Origin: Oscillibacter sp.
GTDB taxonomy: Bacteria; Bacillota; Clostridia; Oscillospirales; Oscillospiraceae
Assembly (NCBI GenBank): GCA_017547085.1
Contig: JAFYQM010000021.1
Span: forward strand, 41,396 to 105,395
Length of the DNA: 64,000 nt
Direction: 5' to 3'
This document shows positions 51,487 through 59,470 of the stretch, piece after piece. Below the pieces are notes generated by a model. That model was not told the origin of the DNA. It saw nothing but the letters and a program-made list of their open reading frames with translations, and did no database searches. The position numbers and the translations under genes are program-made. Each line of letters opens with the position of its first letter. Within the stretch, counting starts at the first letter, position 1.

Positions 51487-52536
51487 TTAGAACCAACGGG
51501 CACCCATGGGAGCCTTTTGATAGTTTTCCAGAGGCACCCAGCCGGTCCACAGGAACTGGGACATGGTCTTCTGGGTCACACCGAAGTTGATGAACTCCTC
51601 GGGCTTCAGCGCGCCTTCTTCATAGGCGTGGATAAACTCAGGGATCTTGTAGAGTTCCTTGATGACACTTGCGGGAATCTCGTCATCAATGTGCAGCACA
51701 CGCTCGGGATCGGCCTCGATGGTCATCTGCTGCACGCGAGCCTGCAGAGAGAAAGTCATGTCGGCACCGGCCATGGAGGTCAGGTGGTGGACACCGCGCA
51801 GGCCTGCGGGCATGACCACAGCGGGAATGCCGCGCTCCTTGAACAGCTTGTAAACCTTCTTGCAGATGGCGTTACCTGCATTCTTGATGGCTTCGGGGTC
51901 CACGCCCAGACGGTTGTCGGTGTTGACCTCCAGCAGGTACTCATCCAGTCGGCCGCCCTGCTGCACCACGAAAATGGGCTTGGGCTGGATACCGGCAGCG
52001 ATGGCCTTGGCACGGCCGCGCATATAGGCTTCGCCCACTGCCATAGCCTGAGACACGGAGAAGTTCAGGGTGGTGCAGACGGCGATACCGCGGGAAGCCA
52101 ATTCTTCCACCAGAGGCAGAGCGGACATGATGGAGGGGGTCTTCACGGAGATGTTCTCGGCCCAGGACGCATAGCGCAGGCCCTGTGCGAGCATCTTCTC
52201 ACTGTCCATGCAGATGGAGGGATCCAACTGGCCCAGTGCATAACCATGCTGGCCGTTGGTTTCCTCAAACACCTTGCGGAACTTGTTGGCGGCATAGACC
52301 GCAACCATCTGCAGCAGAGCTTCAGCGTGCTCGGCCTGAGTCAGTTCCTTGGGGATCTGGTCCACCTGAGGCTGCCAGAATTCAGGCACAGCCTGCAGGG
52401 TCTTATAGGTCAGAACGGGGTTGGTGGTAACGCCCAGAGCGCCATTTTCGATGGCGGCGTCAATTTCGCTGGGAATAGCGGAGTCGTGCCAGAACTTGGT
52501 AGGCGTCTGGCTGGTCAGCCACTGTAAGTAGTTCAT
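51487..52536 (-). CDS. Transaldolase-family protein
   Basis: 349 aa. It starts FWHDSAIPSEIDAAIENGAL followed by GVTTNPVLTYK, the typical entry of transaldolases, and the Schiff-base Lys is K132 in WAENISVKTPSIMSAL. Later GIAVCTTLNFSVSQAMAVGE is the conserved strand-helix near the phosphate site. Transaldolases move a dihydroxyacetone unit between sugar phosphates; members outside the pentose phosphate pathway act on modified sugars. It is longer than the short TalC type (about 215 aa). It is grouped with an aldolase and cupin, so cleavage of an unusual sugar phosphate is plausible. Confidence 0.85.
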   Translation of the reverse strand: MNYLQWLTSQTPTKFWHDSAIPSEIDAAIENGALGVTTNPVLTYKTLQAVPEFWQPQVDQIPKELTQAEHAEALLQMVAVYAANKFRKVFEETNGQHGYALGQLDPSICMDSEKMLAQGLRYASWAENISVKTPSIMSALPLVEELASRGIAVCTTLNFSVSQAMAVGEAYMRGRAKAIAAGIQPKPIFVVQQGGRLDEYLLEVNTDNRLGVDPEAIKNAGNAICKKVYKLFKERGIPAVVMPAGLRGVHHLTSMAGADMTFSLQARVQQMTIEADPERVLHIDDEIPASVIKELYKIPEFIHAYEEGALKPEEFINFGVTQKTMSQFLWTGWVPLENYQKAPMGARWF

Positions 52537-52694
52537 CTTTATTCATTCCTTTTGCCATATGGATTTGACATACTTTTAGCATATATGTGTTTTTTACGTT
52601 ATCTTAAAGAAAATTCTGTCTTTTCGTAACTGATTGCTCCCAAAATAACAACGGCAAAACAAGGGTGGGGATTGCATCTGGGACGTTAAGTAAA

Positions 52695-52735
52695 GAAAGA
52701 GGGCCTTCGGCAGAAGATAAAAACCGAGGCCCCCA
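52695..52735 (-). terminator. Probable terminator between DeoC-like and transaldolase genes
   Basis: A GC-rich stem with one bulge pairs GGGCCTTCGG near 52698 with CCGAGGCCC near 52725; on the minus strand it is followed by TCTTTCTTTAC. It lies in the 232-base gap, so transaldolase and cupin may have separate or reduced expression. Confidence 0.5.
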
Positions 52736-52768
52736 ACGGAGGAAGGCGAACCTTACAAATTGTACAAA

Positions 52769-53464
52769 TTAGTTCTGACGGCCTTCACGGAAATTGTTCT
52801 CGATAATATTGTAATATTCAAGAAACTCTCCAACGCTAATTCCAAACCGTGTTACACCGAGATCCACGAAATCATATATCGTCTGGACATTAACAAACGG
52901 ACATGTCGCTTTGATTTGTGCCTTATCCTGAATGGTGTTTGCAATAATCTCTACCGCGTGCGTAGTGGTCAATCCCATCGTGGCATTGCCGGTCTTAACA
53001 AAGTTCACACCGGCATCTACACACATCTGAGATGCAATTCTCAACTCTTCATCCGTGAGAACCGGAGTCTGGATAATGCACTTCAAAACCATGTCTTCAG
53101 GGATTGCCTTTCGAACAGCCAGAATATCCTCGTATGCCTCTTTGTACATCTTGGACTTGAAGAAGCTCAGGTTTAAATAGGTCTCTACCTCTGTGAGGCC
53201 CAGTTCCACATAGCGCTTGGCACCATAAACTTTATGTTCAATGTCATCATGTCCCGTAGATGCGCAGATGGAAAACTCCAGATTGATTCCGCTGCCTCTC
53301 AGTTCATCTGCCGCATATTTGCAAAAGCATTTAGGCGTATAGATGGAGCAAACATTGTACTGCTTTGCAATCCTGATACTGTTATCAACCTCTGCCTTTG
53401 TTGACAGCGCATGGAATGTTCCAATATCACACATAGAGGCAAATTTTTTACCATCAATCATCAT
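52769..53464 (-). CDS. DeoC/LacD-family aldolase
   Basis: 231 aa. The class I aldolase barrel is seen in the strand VLKCIIQTPVLTDEE and the Schiff-base Lys K157 in AGVNFVKTGNATMGLTTTHA, matching the VKTSTG motif of deoxyribose-phosphate aldolase. A second conserved Lys is in AQIKATCPFVN. The Asp of the DERA proton relay appears replaced by Glu in LTEVETYLNLS, and the usual KAAGG is KATCP, so the substrate is probably not deoxyribose phosphate. AAGGAG lies eight bases before ATG 53464. It probably cleaves a hydroxy-ketone intermediate of the island's pathway. Confidence 0.8.
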   Translation of the reverse strand: MMIDGKKFASMCDIGTFHALSTKAEVDNSIRIAKQYNVCSIYTPKCFCKYAADELRGSGINLEFSICASTGHDDIEHKVYGAKRYVELGLTEVETYLNLSFFKSKMYKEAYEDILAVRKAIPEDMVLKCIIQTPVLTDEELRIASQMCVDAGVNFVKTGNATMGLTTTHAVEIIANTIQDKAQIKATCPFVNVQTIYDFVDLGVTRFGISVGEFLEYYNIIENNFREGRQN

Positions 53465-53507
53465 TTTTCATTCTCCTTCTAATTAATATGGTGCTACGAT
53501 AACCCGG

Positions 53508-54545
53508 TTACTCATCCATATCAGGGCAAAAAACAACTTTATATGCTTCTTTATTGATGACCGCCTCAAAGCCGCGTTTCCAGTCAGACAAGGGTAGTTT
53601 CATGCTTACCAGCGGTGCCAAATCGACTTTTCTCTCATTGATTAGCTTCATGCCGATCTCCCAGGAAGCCATCGTCGTGGAGTTGGACCCGTAGATATCC
53701 AGTTCCTTTTCATGAATTGTATCAAACCGGAAAGTAACGTCACGGCCACCAAAGTATCCCAAATACAGCAGTTGGCCCCGCACTTTTACGACTTCCAAAC
53801 AATCCCGCAGAGAGCTGGGGTGGCTGGCTGCCTCTACGACAATGTCCGCGCCTGCCGGATTAACCATCCTAATCTCTTCTTTCAGCTTCTCCATACTGTC
53901 TGCAACTGCGTCTGCGCCCAGCTGTAACGCCAGATTCAGTCGGTCTGCATCCGCCTTCAGACCGGAGACAATTACATATGCTCCCCGGGTTTTGAATGCC
54001 TGCATCGCCAACAGGCCAATCTGTCCGGGGCCGCTAACTACAACAACATCGCCGGGATTAACACGAACGCGTTCGTATGCACCATGAACACCCACAATAA
54101 AAGGCTCCGAAAGCGCATAGGGGATCTTGTCCTCTACTTCGTCAGGAACTTTGAAGCTATATTTTGCCGGAACAACCACATACTCAGCCATTGCGCCATC
54201 GACGTACGATCCAATGGACTTGCGCTCGGCACAAAGAGTCACCATACCGGCTTTACAAAAATCACATTCGCCGCAACTGTAACATGCAGGCAGGGTCACA
54301 ACCCAGTCACCGACTTTGAAATCTCCTACATCGCCGCAGGTTTCTACGATCTGACCCACAAACTCATGTCCCAAGGTCACCGGCATAATTGCCAAACGCT
54401 CGTCCTTCATGCAATGAACATCACCGCCACAAATGCCGGCAGCAAGAACTTTTACCTTCAGTTCTCCTTCGTGAGGAATCGGTTCCGGAACGTCCAACAG
54501 TCCCATACCGTCTTCGCCAAGTGCAAATTTAACAATAGCTTTCAT
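53508..54545 (-). CDS. Zinc-dependent medium-chain alcohol/polyol dehydrogenase
   Basis: 345 aa. Catalytic zinc ligands are in AAGICGGDVHC and LGHEFVGQIVE; the structural zinc loop has CYSCGECDFCKAGMVTLC. The NAD-binding motif is VVVSGPGQIGLLAMQAFK. Overall it resembles threonine dehydrogenase and L-iditol dehydrogenase, which oxidise a secondary alcohol. The substrate here is not known. AGGAGG lies seven bases before ATG 54545. It is separated from the short-chain dehydrogenase by a hairpin and from the aldolase by 43 bases, so it is likely cotranscribed with the latter. Confidence 0.88.
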   Translation of the reverse strand: MKAIVKFALGEDGMGLLDVPEPIPHEGELKVKVLAAGICGGDVHCMKDERLAIMPVTLGHEFVGQIVETCGDVGDFKVGDWVVTLPACYSCGECDFCKAGMVTLCAERKSIGSYVDGAMAEYVVVPAKYSFKVPDEVEDKIPYALSEPFIVGVHGAYERVRVNPGDVVVVSGPGQIGLLAMQAFKTRGAYVIVSGLKADADRLNLALQLGADAVADSMEKLKEEIRMVNPAGADIVVEAASHPSSLRDCLEVVKVRGQLLYLGYFGGRDVTFRFDTIHEKELDIYGSNSTTMASWEIGMKLINERKVDLAPLVSMKLPLSDWKRGFEAVINKEAYKVVFCPDMDE

Positions 54546-54568
54546 AGCTGATCCTCCTAAGCATAATT

Positions 54569-54618
54569 AAGGCATCGCTGATAAACGCGGCAGACGCCAA
54601 GCACATCAGCGATGCCTT
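54569..54618 (-). other. Long inverted repeat between SDR and zinc dehydrogenase genes
   Basis: Perfect 14-bp arms (54569-54582 and 54605-54618) with a 22-base loop. There is only a weak T-rich stretch after it on the minus strand; partial termination or mRNA processing are both possible. Confidence 0.55.
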
Positions 54619-54644
54619 CGAAATAATGAATGAATTTTCTACTG

Positions 54645-55394
54645 TTAAGTCACATCGCCACCGGTACAATCGATGCAGGTACCAGACACATAGCTGGCTT
54701 CCTCATTGGCCAGAAATACTACCAATGCCGCCACCTCTTCCGGCTTGCCCATGCGTTGCATTACATGATTACTAATCAGATTCTGCTTAAAATCTGCAGG
54801 AACACTGTGCATCATGGGCGTATCAATGCAGTGGGGGGCGACTGCATTCACAGTAATGCCCTTTCTGCCGCCTTCCTTGGCCAAGGTCTTTGTGAGGCTA
54901 ATGATAGCGCCCTTAGTTGCAGCGTAGTTAGCCTGTCCTGCATTGCCATAAGCAACTACAGAGGACAGATTGACAATGCGACCATAGCTCTGATCCCGCA
55001 TCCCCTGCATAACCGCTTTGCAGCAGTTGAATGTGCCGTACAAATTGACTTTCAACACATCATCCCACTGCTTACTGGTCATCTTGTGGAACATGATGTC
55101 GCGGGTGATACCGGCATTATTCACCAGCACATCTACAGTCCCCAGTTTTTCTGCAATCTCAGCAAACACGGCATTGACCATTTCCTCACTGGAAATATCG
55201 CACCGAAGGGCCAAAACATCCGTGTCTGCGCTTATGTCCTGCAACTTCTCACCCGCAGCCTTAATTGCTTCTTCATTCCAGTCCAAGATTGCCAATTTAG
55301 AAGCTCTTTCCTGAACAAACTTTTCAGCAATGGCATAGCCGATTCCCTGAGCAGCACCGGTTACAACAACAACTTTACCTTCAAAACTTTTCAT
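54645..55394 (-). CDS. Short-chain dehydrogenase/reductase (FabG-like)
   Basis: 249 aa, the classic SDR length. Cofactor motif VVVTGAAQGIGYAIAEKF, NNAGITRDIMFHKM, the catalytic Ser in IVNLSSVVAYG and YxxxK in ANYAATKGAIISLTK. It resembles 3-oxoacyl-ACP or acetoacetyl-CoA reductases. Beside a thiolase and a CoA-transferase it may oxidise or reduce a 3-hydroxyacyl-CoA intermediate, the step just before thiolysis. The direction and substrate are inference. GGAGG lies about 11 bases before ATG 55394. Confidence 0.88.
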   Translation of the reverse strand: MKSFEGKVVVVTGAAQGIGYAIAEKFVQERASKLAILDWNEEAIKAAGEKLQDISADTDVLALRCDISSEEMVNAVFAEIAEKLGTVDVLVNNAGITRDIMFHKMTSKQWDDVLKVNLYGTFNCCKAVMQGMRDQSYGRIVNLSSVVAYGNAGQANYAATKGAIISLTKTLAKEGGRKGITVNAVAPHCIDTPMMHSVPADFKQNLISNHVMQRMGKPEEVAALVVFLANEEASYVSGTCIDCTGGDVT

Positions 55395-55415
55395 TGTTAT
55401 GTATTCCTCCCTGTT

Positions 55416-56618
55416 TTATCTGCGCAGATTTTCAATCAGCGCGGAAACACCATGGCCACCGCCGCAGCAGGAGCCAAATAGACCGTATCGGCCACCGGTA
55501 CGTTCCAGTTCTTTCATGGCAAAAATTGCAATTCTGCCACCGGATGCGCCGTTGGGATGACCGAAAGCGATGGCGCCGCCATTGGGATTCCATTTGCTAC
55601 GGTCGATCTTGCAACCGGTTTGATCTTCCAGTTCTTTGATTACGGAGAGGTTCTGCGCCGCAAATGCCTCGTTGCACTCAATGACGTCCATATCCTTGAC
55701 TGTCAAGCCGGCGCGCTTCAGTGCCAGCATATTGGAAAACGCAGGGCCAATACCCATATAGCGCGGCTCCACACCATAGTCTGCACCACAGACCCAACGG
55801 GCAATGGGCTCATAGCCCATTGCCTTAGCCTTTTCCGCCGTCATCATCAACACGAAGGCTGCACCATCGTTGGTTCCGGACGCATTTCCGGCAGTGGTGA
55901 AACCGTCGGGCCCCAGCACAGCTTTTAGCTTTGCAAGGCCCTCCAGAGTGGTTTCAGGGCGAAGATGCTCGTCGGTATCAAAAATAATATCAGGCTTGTT
56001 TTTACCGCCCTTGATGGTCACGGGAACAATTTCTTCCTTGAAGTAGCCTTTGCTCTGAGCTGCGAAAGCGCGCATCTGGGACTGCAGGGCAAATTCATCG
56101 CACTCTTCACGGGAAATACCCCACTTGCGGGCCATACCATCACTGACCTGCAGCATAGAGATATCCTGCTCAGGGAGCGGGGATAGGCTCTGCGGCACAG
56201 CGGCAGGCGCGATGCTCTTATAAGGTTCAGAGCTGCAAGAGAACTTGGCAAAGAACTGGCTGTGGGACTCCATACCACCGGCGATTACCACATCAGCAGC
56301 ACCAGCCAGGATCTTCCAAGCCGCGTGGTTAATGGAGTCGATGGCACTGCCGCACTGCATCTCTACAAAAGAAGCGGAGGTTTCATAGGGCAGCCCAGCA
56401 ATCAAAGCCGTATAACGAGCGGGAGCCCAAGTATTTACAGAACCAAAAGCACCGCCGCAAATCAGGCTATCTACCTTGGTGCGCTCCAACACGCCGGTTT
56501 TTTCCAACAGTCCCTTGATGGTCAGTCCACCCAAATCCACCGGCAAAAAGGTTTTTAAGGAGCCCCCACGTCTACCGAAGGCAGTACGGGCGCCATCTAC
56601 AAATACAACTTCTCTCAT
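55416..56618 (-). CDS. Thiolase (acetyl-CoA acyltransferase)
   Basis: 400 aa, full thiolase length. The acylated nucleophile is C89 (VEMQCGSAIDSI), with NEAFAAQ, GHPNGASGGR and the final active-site Cys in GSCCGGGHGVSAL all present. Thiolases split 3-oxoacyl-CoA to acetyl-CoA and a shortened acyl-CoA, or run the reverse condensation. Located between a CoA-transferase and an SDR, it fits a degradative role in which the activated, oxidised substrate is cleaved. AAAGGA precedes ATG 56618. Confidence 0.93.
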   Translation of the reverse strand: MREVVFVDGARTAFGRRGGSLKTFLPVDLGGLTIKGLLEKTGVLERTKVDSLICGGAFGSVNTWAPARYTALIAGLPYETSASFVEMQCGSAIDSINHAAWKILAGAADVVIAGGMESHSQFFAKFSCSSEPYKSIAPAAVPQSLSPLPEQDISMLQVSDGMARKWGISREECDEFALQSQMRAFAAQSKGYFKEEIVPVTIKGGKNKPDIIFDTDEHLRPETTLEGLAKLKAVLGPDGFTTAGNASGTNDGAAFVLMMTAEKAKAMGYEPIARWVCGADYGVEPRYMGIGPAFSNMLALKRAGLTVKDMDVIECNEAFAAQNLSVIKELEDQTGCKIDRSKWNPNGGAIAFGHPNGASGGRIAIFAMKELERTGGRYGLFGSCCGGGHGVSALIENLRR

Positions 56619-56647
56619 GGCAATCTATTCCTTTCATATATTGACAT

Positions 56648-57796
56648 TTAGCATGTATACTCTACTGCTTCCTCTGGAGTCATACCAAGGAGATTTGTCA
56701 ACACGGAAACATTATCTGCACCCAACTCTGGGGCAGCAGTGTCCGTAATGTATTCGTGAGCAGAGAATGTAACCGGGAACTTGGCATAGGGAACCGTACC
56801 GCAGTTCTTAACGGGAAGCTGAATCAAGTCTTCGCGATAGGCAAGCTGCCTATCATCCAACACATCCTGCCAGGTACAAACCTTTCCTGCCGTAATCGTT
56901 GCATCGGACAAAATCTGGACAAGTTCTTCCCAGCCCTTCGTTTTGGCCCATTGCGCAATTCTCTCTTTTAGCAGTCCTTCGTCCCGGATGCGATTTTTCA
57001 CATTGATATACTGTTCATCCTGAATCACAGGGTCTGGGATAATCTCTCTCAGCCGCATAAACATGGGCTGGGGGCCGGAAATAATAATCACATCTCCGTC
57101 CGCTGCATGATAAATGCCATTCGGCGCATCAATCACTTCACCTTTATCCCCGTTCATGGCATAATCCGCCAAACCAATCGGCCATGATCCGACAGAAGAT
57201 GTGAGCATACAACAATCCAGCCACTGTCCCTTTCCTGTTTTACTCCGATCGTACAGAGCCAAAACTGCGGCATGGGCTGCATTCATGCCTGCGATAGTAT
57301 CAGACATCAACGCAGGACCTTCACAATAGCTGCCGTCCTCAAGCTTTGCATATAAATGAGCTCTATAAGAAATAATTCCGTCATAAGCAGGGCGTTTGGA
57401 GTCCGGTCCAAACTGACCAAATCCGGTGATAGACACCAGAATTGCACGGGGATTAATTTTTTGAATCTCATCGAAACTCAAACCCATGGCAGCCATGGTG
57501 CCGGCCTTGAAATTTTCTACGATAATATCGCACTTTTCAATCAGCTTCCGTAGAACCTTTTGCCCCTTTTCACTGCGGAAATCAATAGTAATGCTCTTTT
57601 TATTCCGGTTGTATGCCGAAAAGTACAGACTGCTTCCATTGGAGAAGGGGCCGCAGTGGCGGCCTTCATCCCCGTGGCCGGCTTTTTCGACTTTGATAAC
57701 CTCAGCACCCATATCTGCTAGAATACGGCAACAGGACGGGCCGGAAATATATCTGCTCAGATCGAGAACCCGAACTCCTGCAAGTATGTTTATCAT
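56648..57796 (-). CDS. CaiB/BaiF-family (class III) CoA-transferase
   Basis: 382 aa. It starts GVRVLDLSRYISGPSCCRIL and GAEVIKVEKAGHGDEGR, both typical of family III enzymes; the acyl-carrying Asp is D166 in PALMSDTIAGMNAAHAAVLAL. Such enzymes move CoA between carboxylic acids without ATP; known members act on carnitine, oxalate, bile acids and aromatic acids. No sequence feature picks one. AGGAGG lies seven bases before ATG 57796. It is the first enzyme gene after the AraC regulator and probably activates the imported acid. Confidence 0.92.
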   Translation of the reverse strand: MINILAGVRVLDLSRYISGPSCCRILADMGAEVIKVEKAGHGDEGRHCGPFSNGSSLYFSAYNRNKKSITIDFRSEKGQKVLRKLIEKCDIIVENFKAGTMAAMGLSFDEIQKINPRAILVSITGFGQFGPDSKRPAYDGIISYRAHLYAKLEDGSYCEGPALMSDTIAGMNAAHAAVLALYDRSKTGKGQWLDCCMLTSSVGSWPIGLADYAMNGDKGEVIDAPNGIYHAADGDVIIISGPQPMFMRLREIIPDPVIQDEQYINVKNRIRDEGLLKERIAQWAKTKGWEELVQILSDATITAGKVCTWQDVLDDRQLAYREDLIQLPVKNCGTVPYAKFPVTFSAHEYITDTAAPELGADNVSVLTNLLGMTPEEAVEYTC

Positions 57797-57855
57797 GGTA
57801 TTACCTCCTGCAATTCTATGTGCTACTTAACAATAGGCCTATTAGTTATACCGTT

Positions 57856-58710
57856 TTATATACCGCCTTTATATTTGTGACTACTGTAGCTGATAAGCGT
57901 ACTTTCATGAATCGCTGCCTCACGATACTGAAGAGGTGATAAGCCGGTAAGCAATTTAAATTTATTGGAAAAAGCAACCGCGCTGTTGAATGCCAACAAA
58001 TCCGCAATTTGGTTGATTGGCATATCTGTGTTTTGCAGAAATTCTTTTGCTTTTTCAATCCGGTGAATCGTCAGATACTGCGCCACGCTAAAACCGGTTT
58101 CTTTTCTGAACTTCCTTGCCATATATCGCGCATTATAACCCAACATATTGGCAATTGTTTCGAGAGAATATTCAAATTGTGGTGCTACCACTAAACCATC
58201 CAACAAGGATGCAACCCTTCTCGTACACAGGCTATACTCTTCAACCCTCAGAAGTGGATTGTGATCTTTTCTTGTTTTAATTTCCAAGACTTCATACAAT
58301 AACGCTTCCAAATATAGAGACCGCTGTTTCCTGCTATAGAAGCTTCCGGACTCATTGCTGGTTCGTATCAATTCAAATATCTCTATTAGAGAGCGTGGTG
58401 CAGCGCTTACTTTGAGACACACATCATTGATATCGTGCCTTAGACCATCATCTAAAATTGCAAATTTAATGTCCAAAATGTCACTCTTCGATATGCATTT
58501 TATCAATCCGTGATCTGCTCCCGGATTGATAATAACGTATTGTCCTTTAGAAAGTGATGCCTTTTGTCCATTGAATTTATACTGCGTTGTTCCAGTCAAG
58601 CTATAATAAATTTGATAGATATCTTCATGGCGATGAATCTTCATATATTGAATCGAAACATCATCGTATCTAAAATTATTCGCAGTATAAAGTATTATTG
58701 ATTGACTCAT
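57856..58710 (-). CDS. AraC-family transcription regulator
   Basis: 284 aa. The N-terminal half is a cupin-like sensing domain (MKIHRHEDIYQIYYSLTGTT, VIINPGADHGLIK). Two C-terminal helix-turn-helix motifs are seen: LETIANMLGYNARYMARKFR then GFSVAQYLTIHRIEKA, and INQIADLLAFNSAVAFSNKF before LTGLSPLQYREA. It lies inside the island on the same strand, between transport and enzyme genes, and most likely controls it in response to the substrate or an intermediate. Base composition is visibly more AT-rich than the enzyme genes around it. Confidence 0.92.
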   Translation of the reverse strand: MSQSIILYTANNFRYDDVSIQYMKIHRHEDIYQIYYSLTGTTQYKFNGQKASLSKGQYVIINPGADHGLIKCISKSDILDIKFAILDDGLRHDINDVCLKVSAAPRSLIEIFELIRTSNESGSFYSRKQRSLYLEALLYEVLEIKTRKDHNPLLRVEEYSLCTRRVASLLDGLVVAPQFEYSLETIANMLGYNARYMARKFRKETGFSVAQYLTIHRIEKAKEFLQNTDMPINQIADLLAFNSAVAFSNKFKLLTGLSPLQYREAAIHESTLISYSSHKYKGGI

Positions 58711-58750
58711 GATACTCGCTCTTTATTCCAGAAAAATAGGTGTCTATCTT

Positions 58751-59467
58751 TTACACGTTGCCCAAATACGCCTCAATGACTCTGGGATCACCTGCCACCT
58801 CGGCACTGGTACCGTCCATGACCATGTTGCCCGTCTCAAGGACATAAGCTCTGTCAGAGATTTCAAGTGCCTGATTTGCCATCTGTTCCACCAAAAGGAC
58901 GGTCAAGCCGGTTCCCTTGAAAGATGCCAATAGCTGCATAACCTCGTCCACGATAATGGGTGCCAGTCCCAGAGAAGGCTCATCCAGCATCAGTAGTGTA
59001 GGTTCCGTCATCAGCGCGCGGGCAATTGCCAGCATCTGCTGTTCGCCACCGGAAAGGGTCCCGCCGAACTGCTTTCTTCTTTCACGCAATCTGGGAAACT
59101 GATTGAACATGGACTCCATTCTGTCTCGAATTGCGTCCTTGCTCTTTTCCGTATAGGCCCCCAACAGCAGGTTCTCCTCTACGGTGTGGGCAGGGAAAAT
59201 CTGTCTGCCCTCGGGAACGAGGCGGATACCCTTTTTTACCAAGCTTTGGGGAGACTCTTTGCTGATATCATGTCCCTGATAGAGAATGGAACCGGATGCA
59301 ATGCGCTGTAGTCCCGAAAGAGCATTAAGGGTAGTACTCTTACCTGCGCCGTTGGCACCGATCAAAGTGACGATCTCTCCCTCTTCAATATAAAAGGAGA
59401 TTCCGTGGATAACCTCTGTCTTTCCATAGGCGAAGCGCATATCCTGAACTTCCAACAGTCTTGCCAT
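58751..59467 (-). CDS. livF: Branched-chain-type ABC transporter ATPase LivF
   Basis: 238 aa, standard LivF length. Walker A GANGAGKSTTLNAL, signature LSGGEQQMLAIARAL, Walker B LLMLDEPSLGLAP, and the LivF-typical IRLVPEGRQIFPAHTVEENL. It is one of two ATPases powering the importer; the other is fused to the permease upstream. AAAGGAG lies inside the end of that gene, four bases between stop and start. The Liv family carries branched-chain amino acids but also many carboxylates and amides. Confidence 0.93.
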   Translation of the reverse strand: MARLLEVQDMRFAYGKTEVIHGISFYIEEGEIVTLIGANGAGKSTTLNALSGLQRIASGSILYQGHDISKESPQSLVKKGIRLVPEGRQIFPAHTVEENLLLGAYTEKSKDAIRDRMESMFNQFPRLRERRKQFGGTLSGGEQQMLAIARALMTEPTLLMLDEPSLGLAPIIVDEVMQLLASFKGTGLTVLLVEQMANQALEISDRAYVLETGNMVMDGTSAEVAGDPRVIEAYLGNV

Positions 59468-59470
59468 TTG

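Noticed and set aside
51487-53464. Identification of the transaldolase/aldolase pair as the sulfoquinovose transaldolase pathway
   Set aside because: The partner isomerase, dehydrogenase set and sulfonate exporter of that pathway are not present, and the CoA-transferase and thiolase do not fit it.
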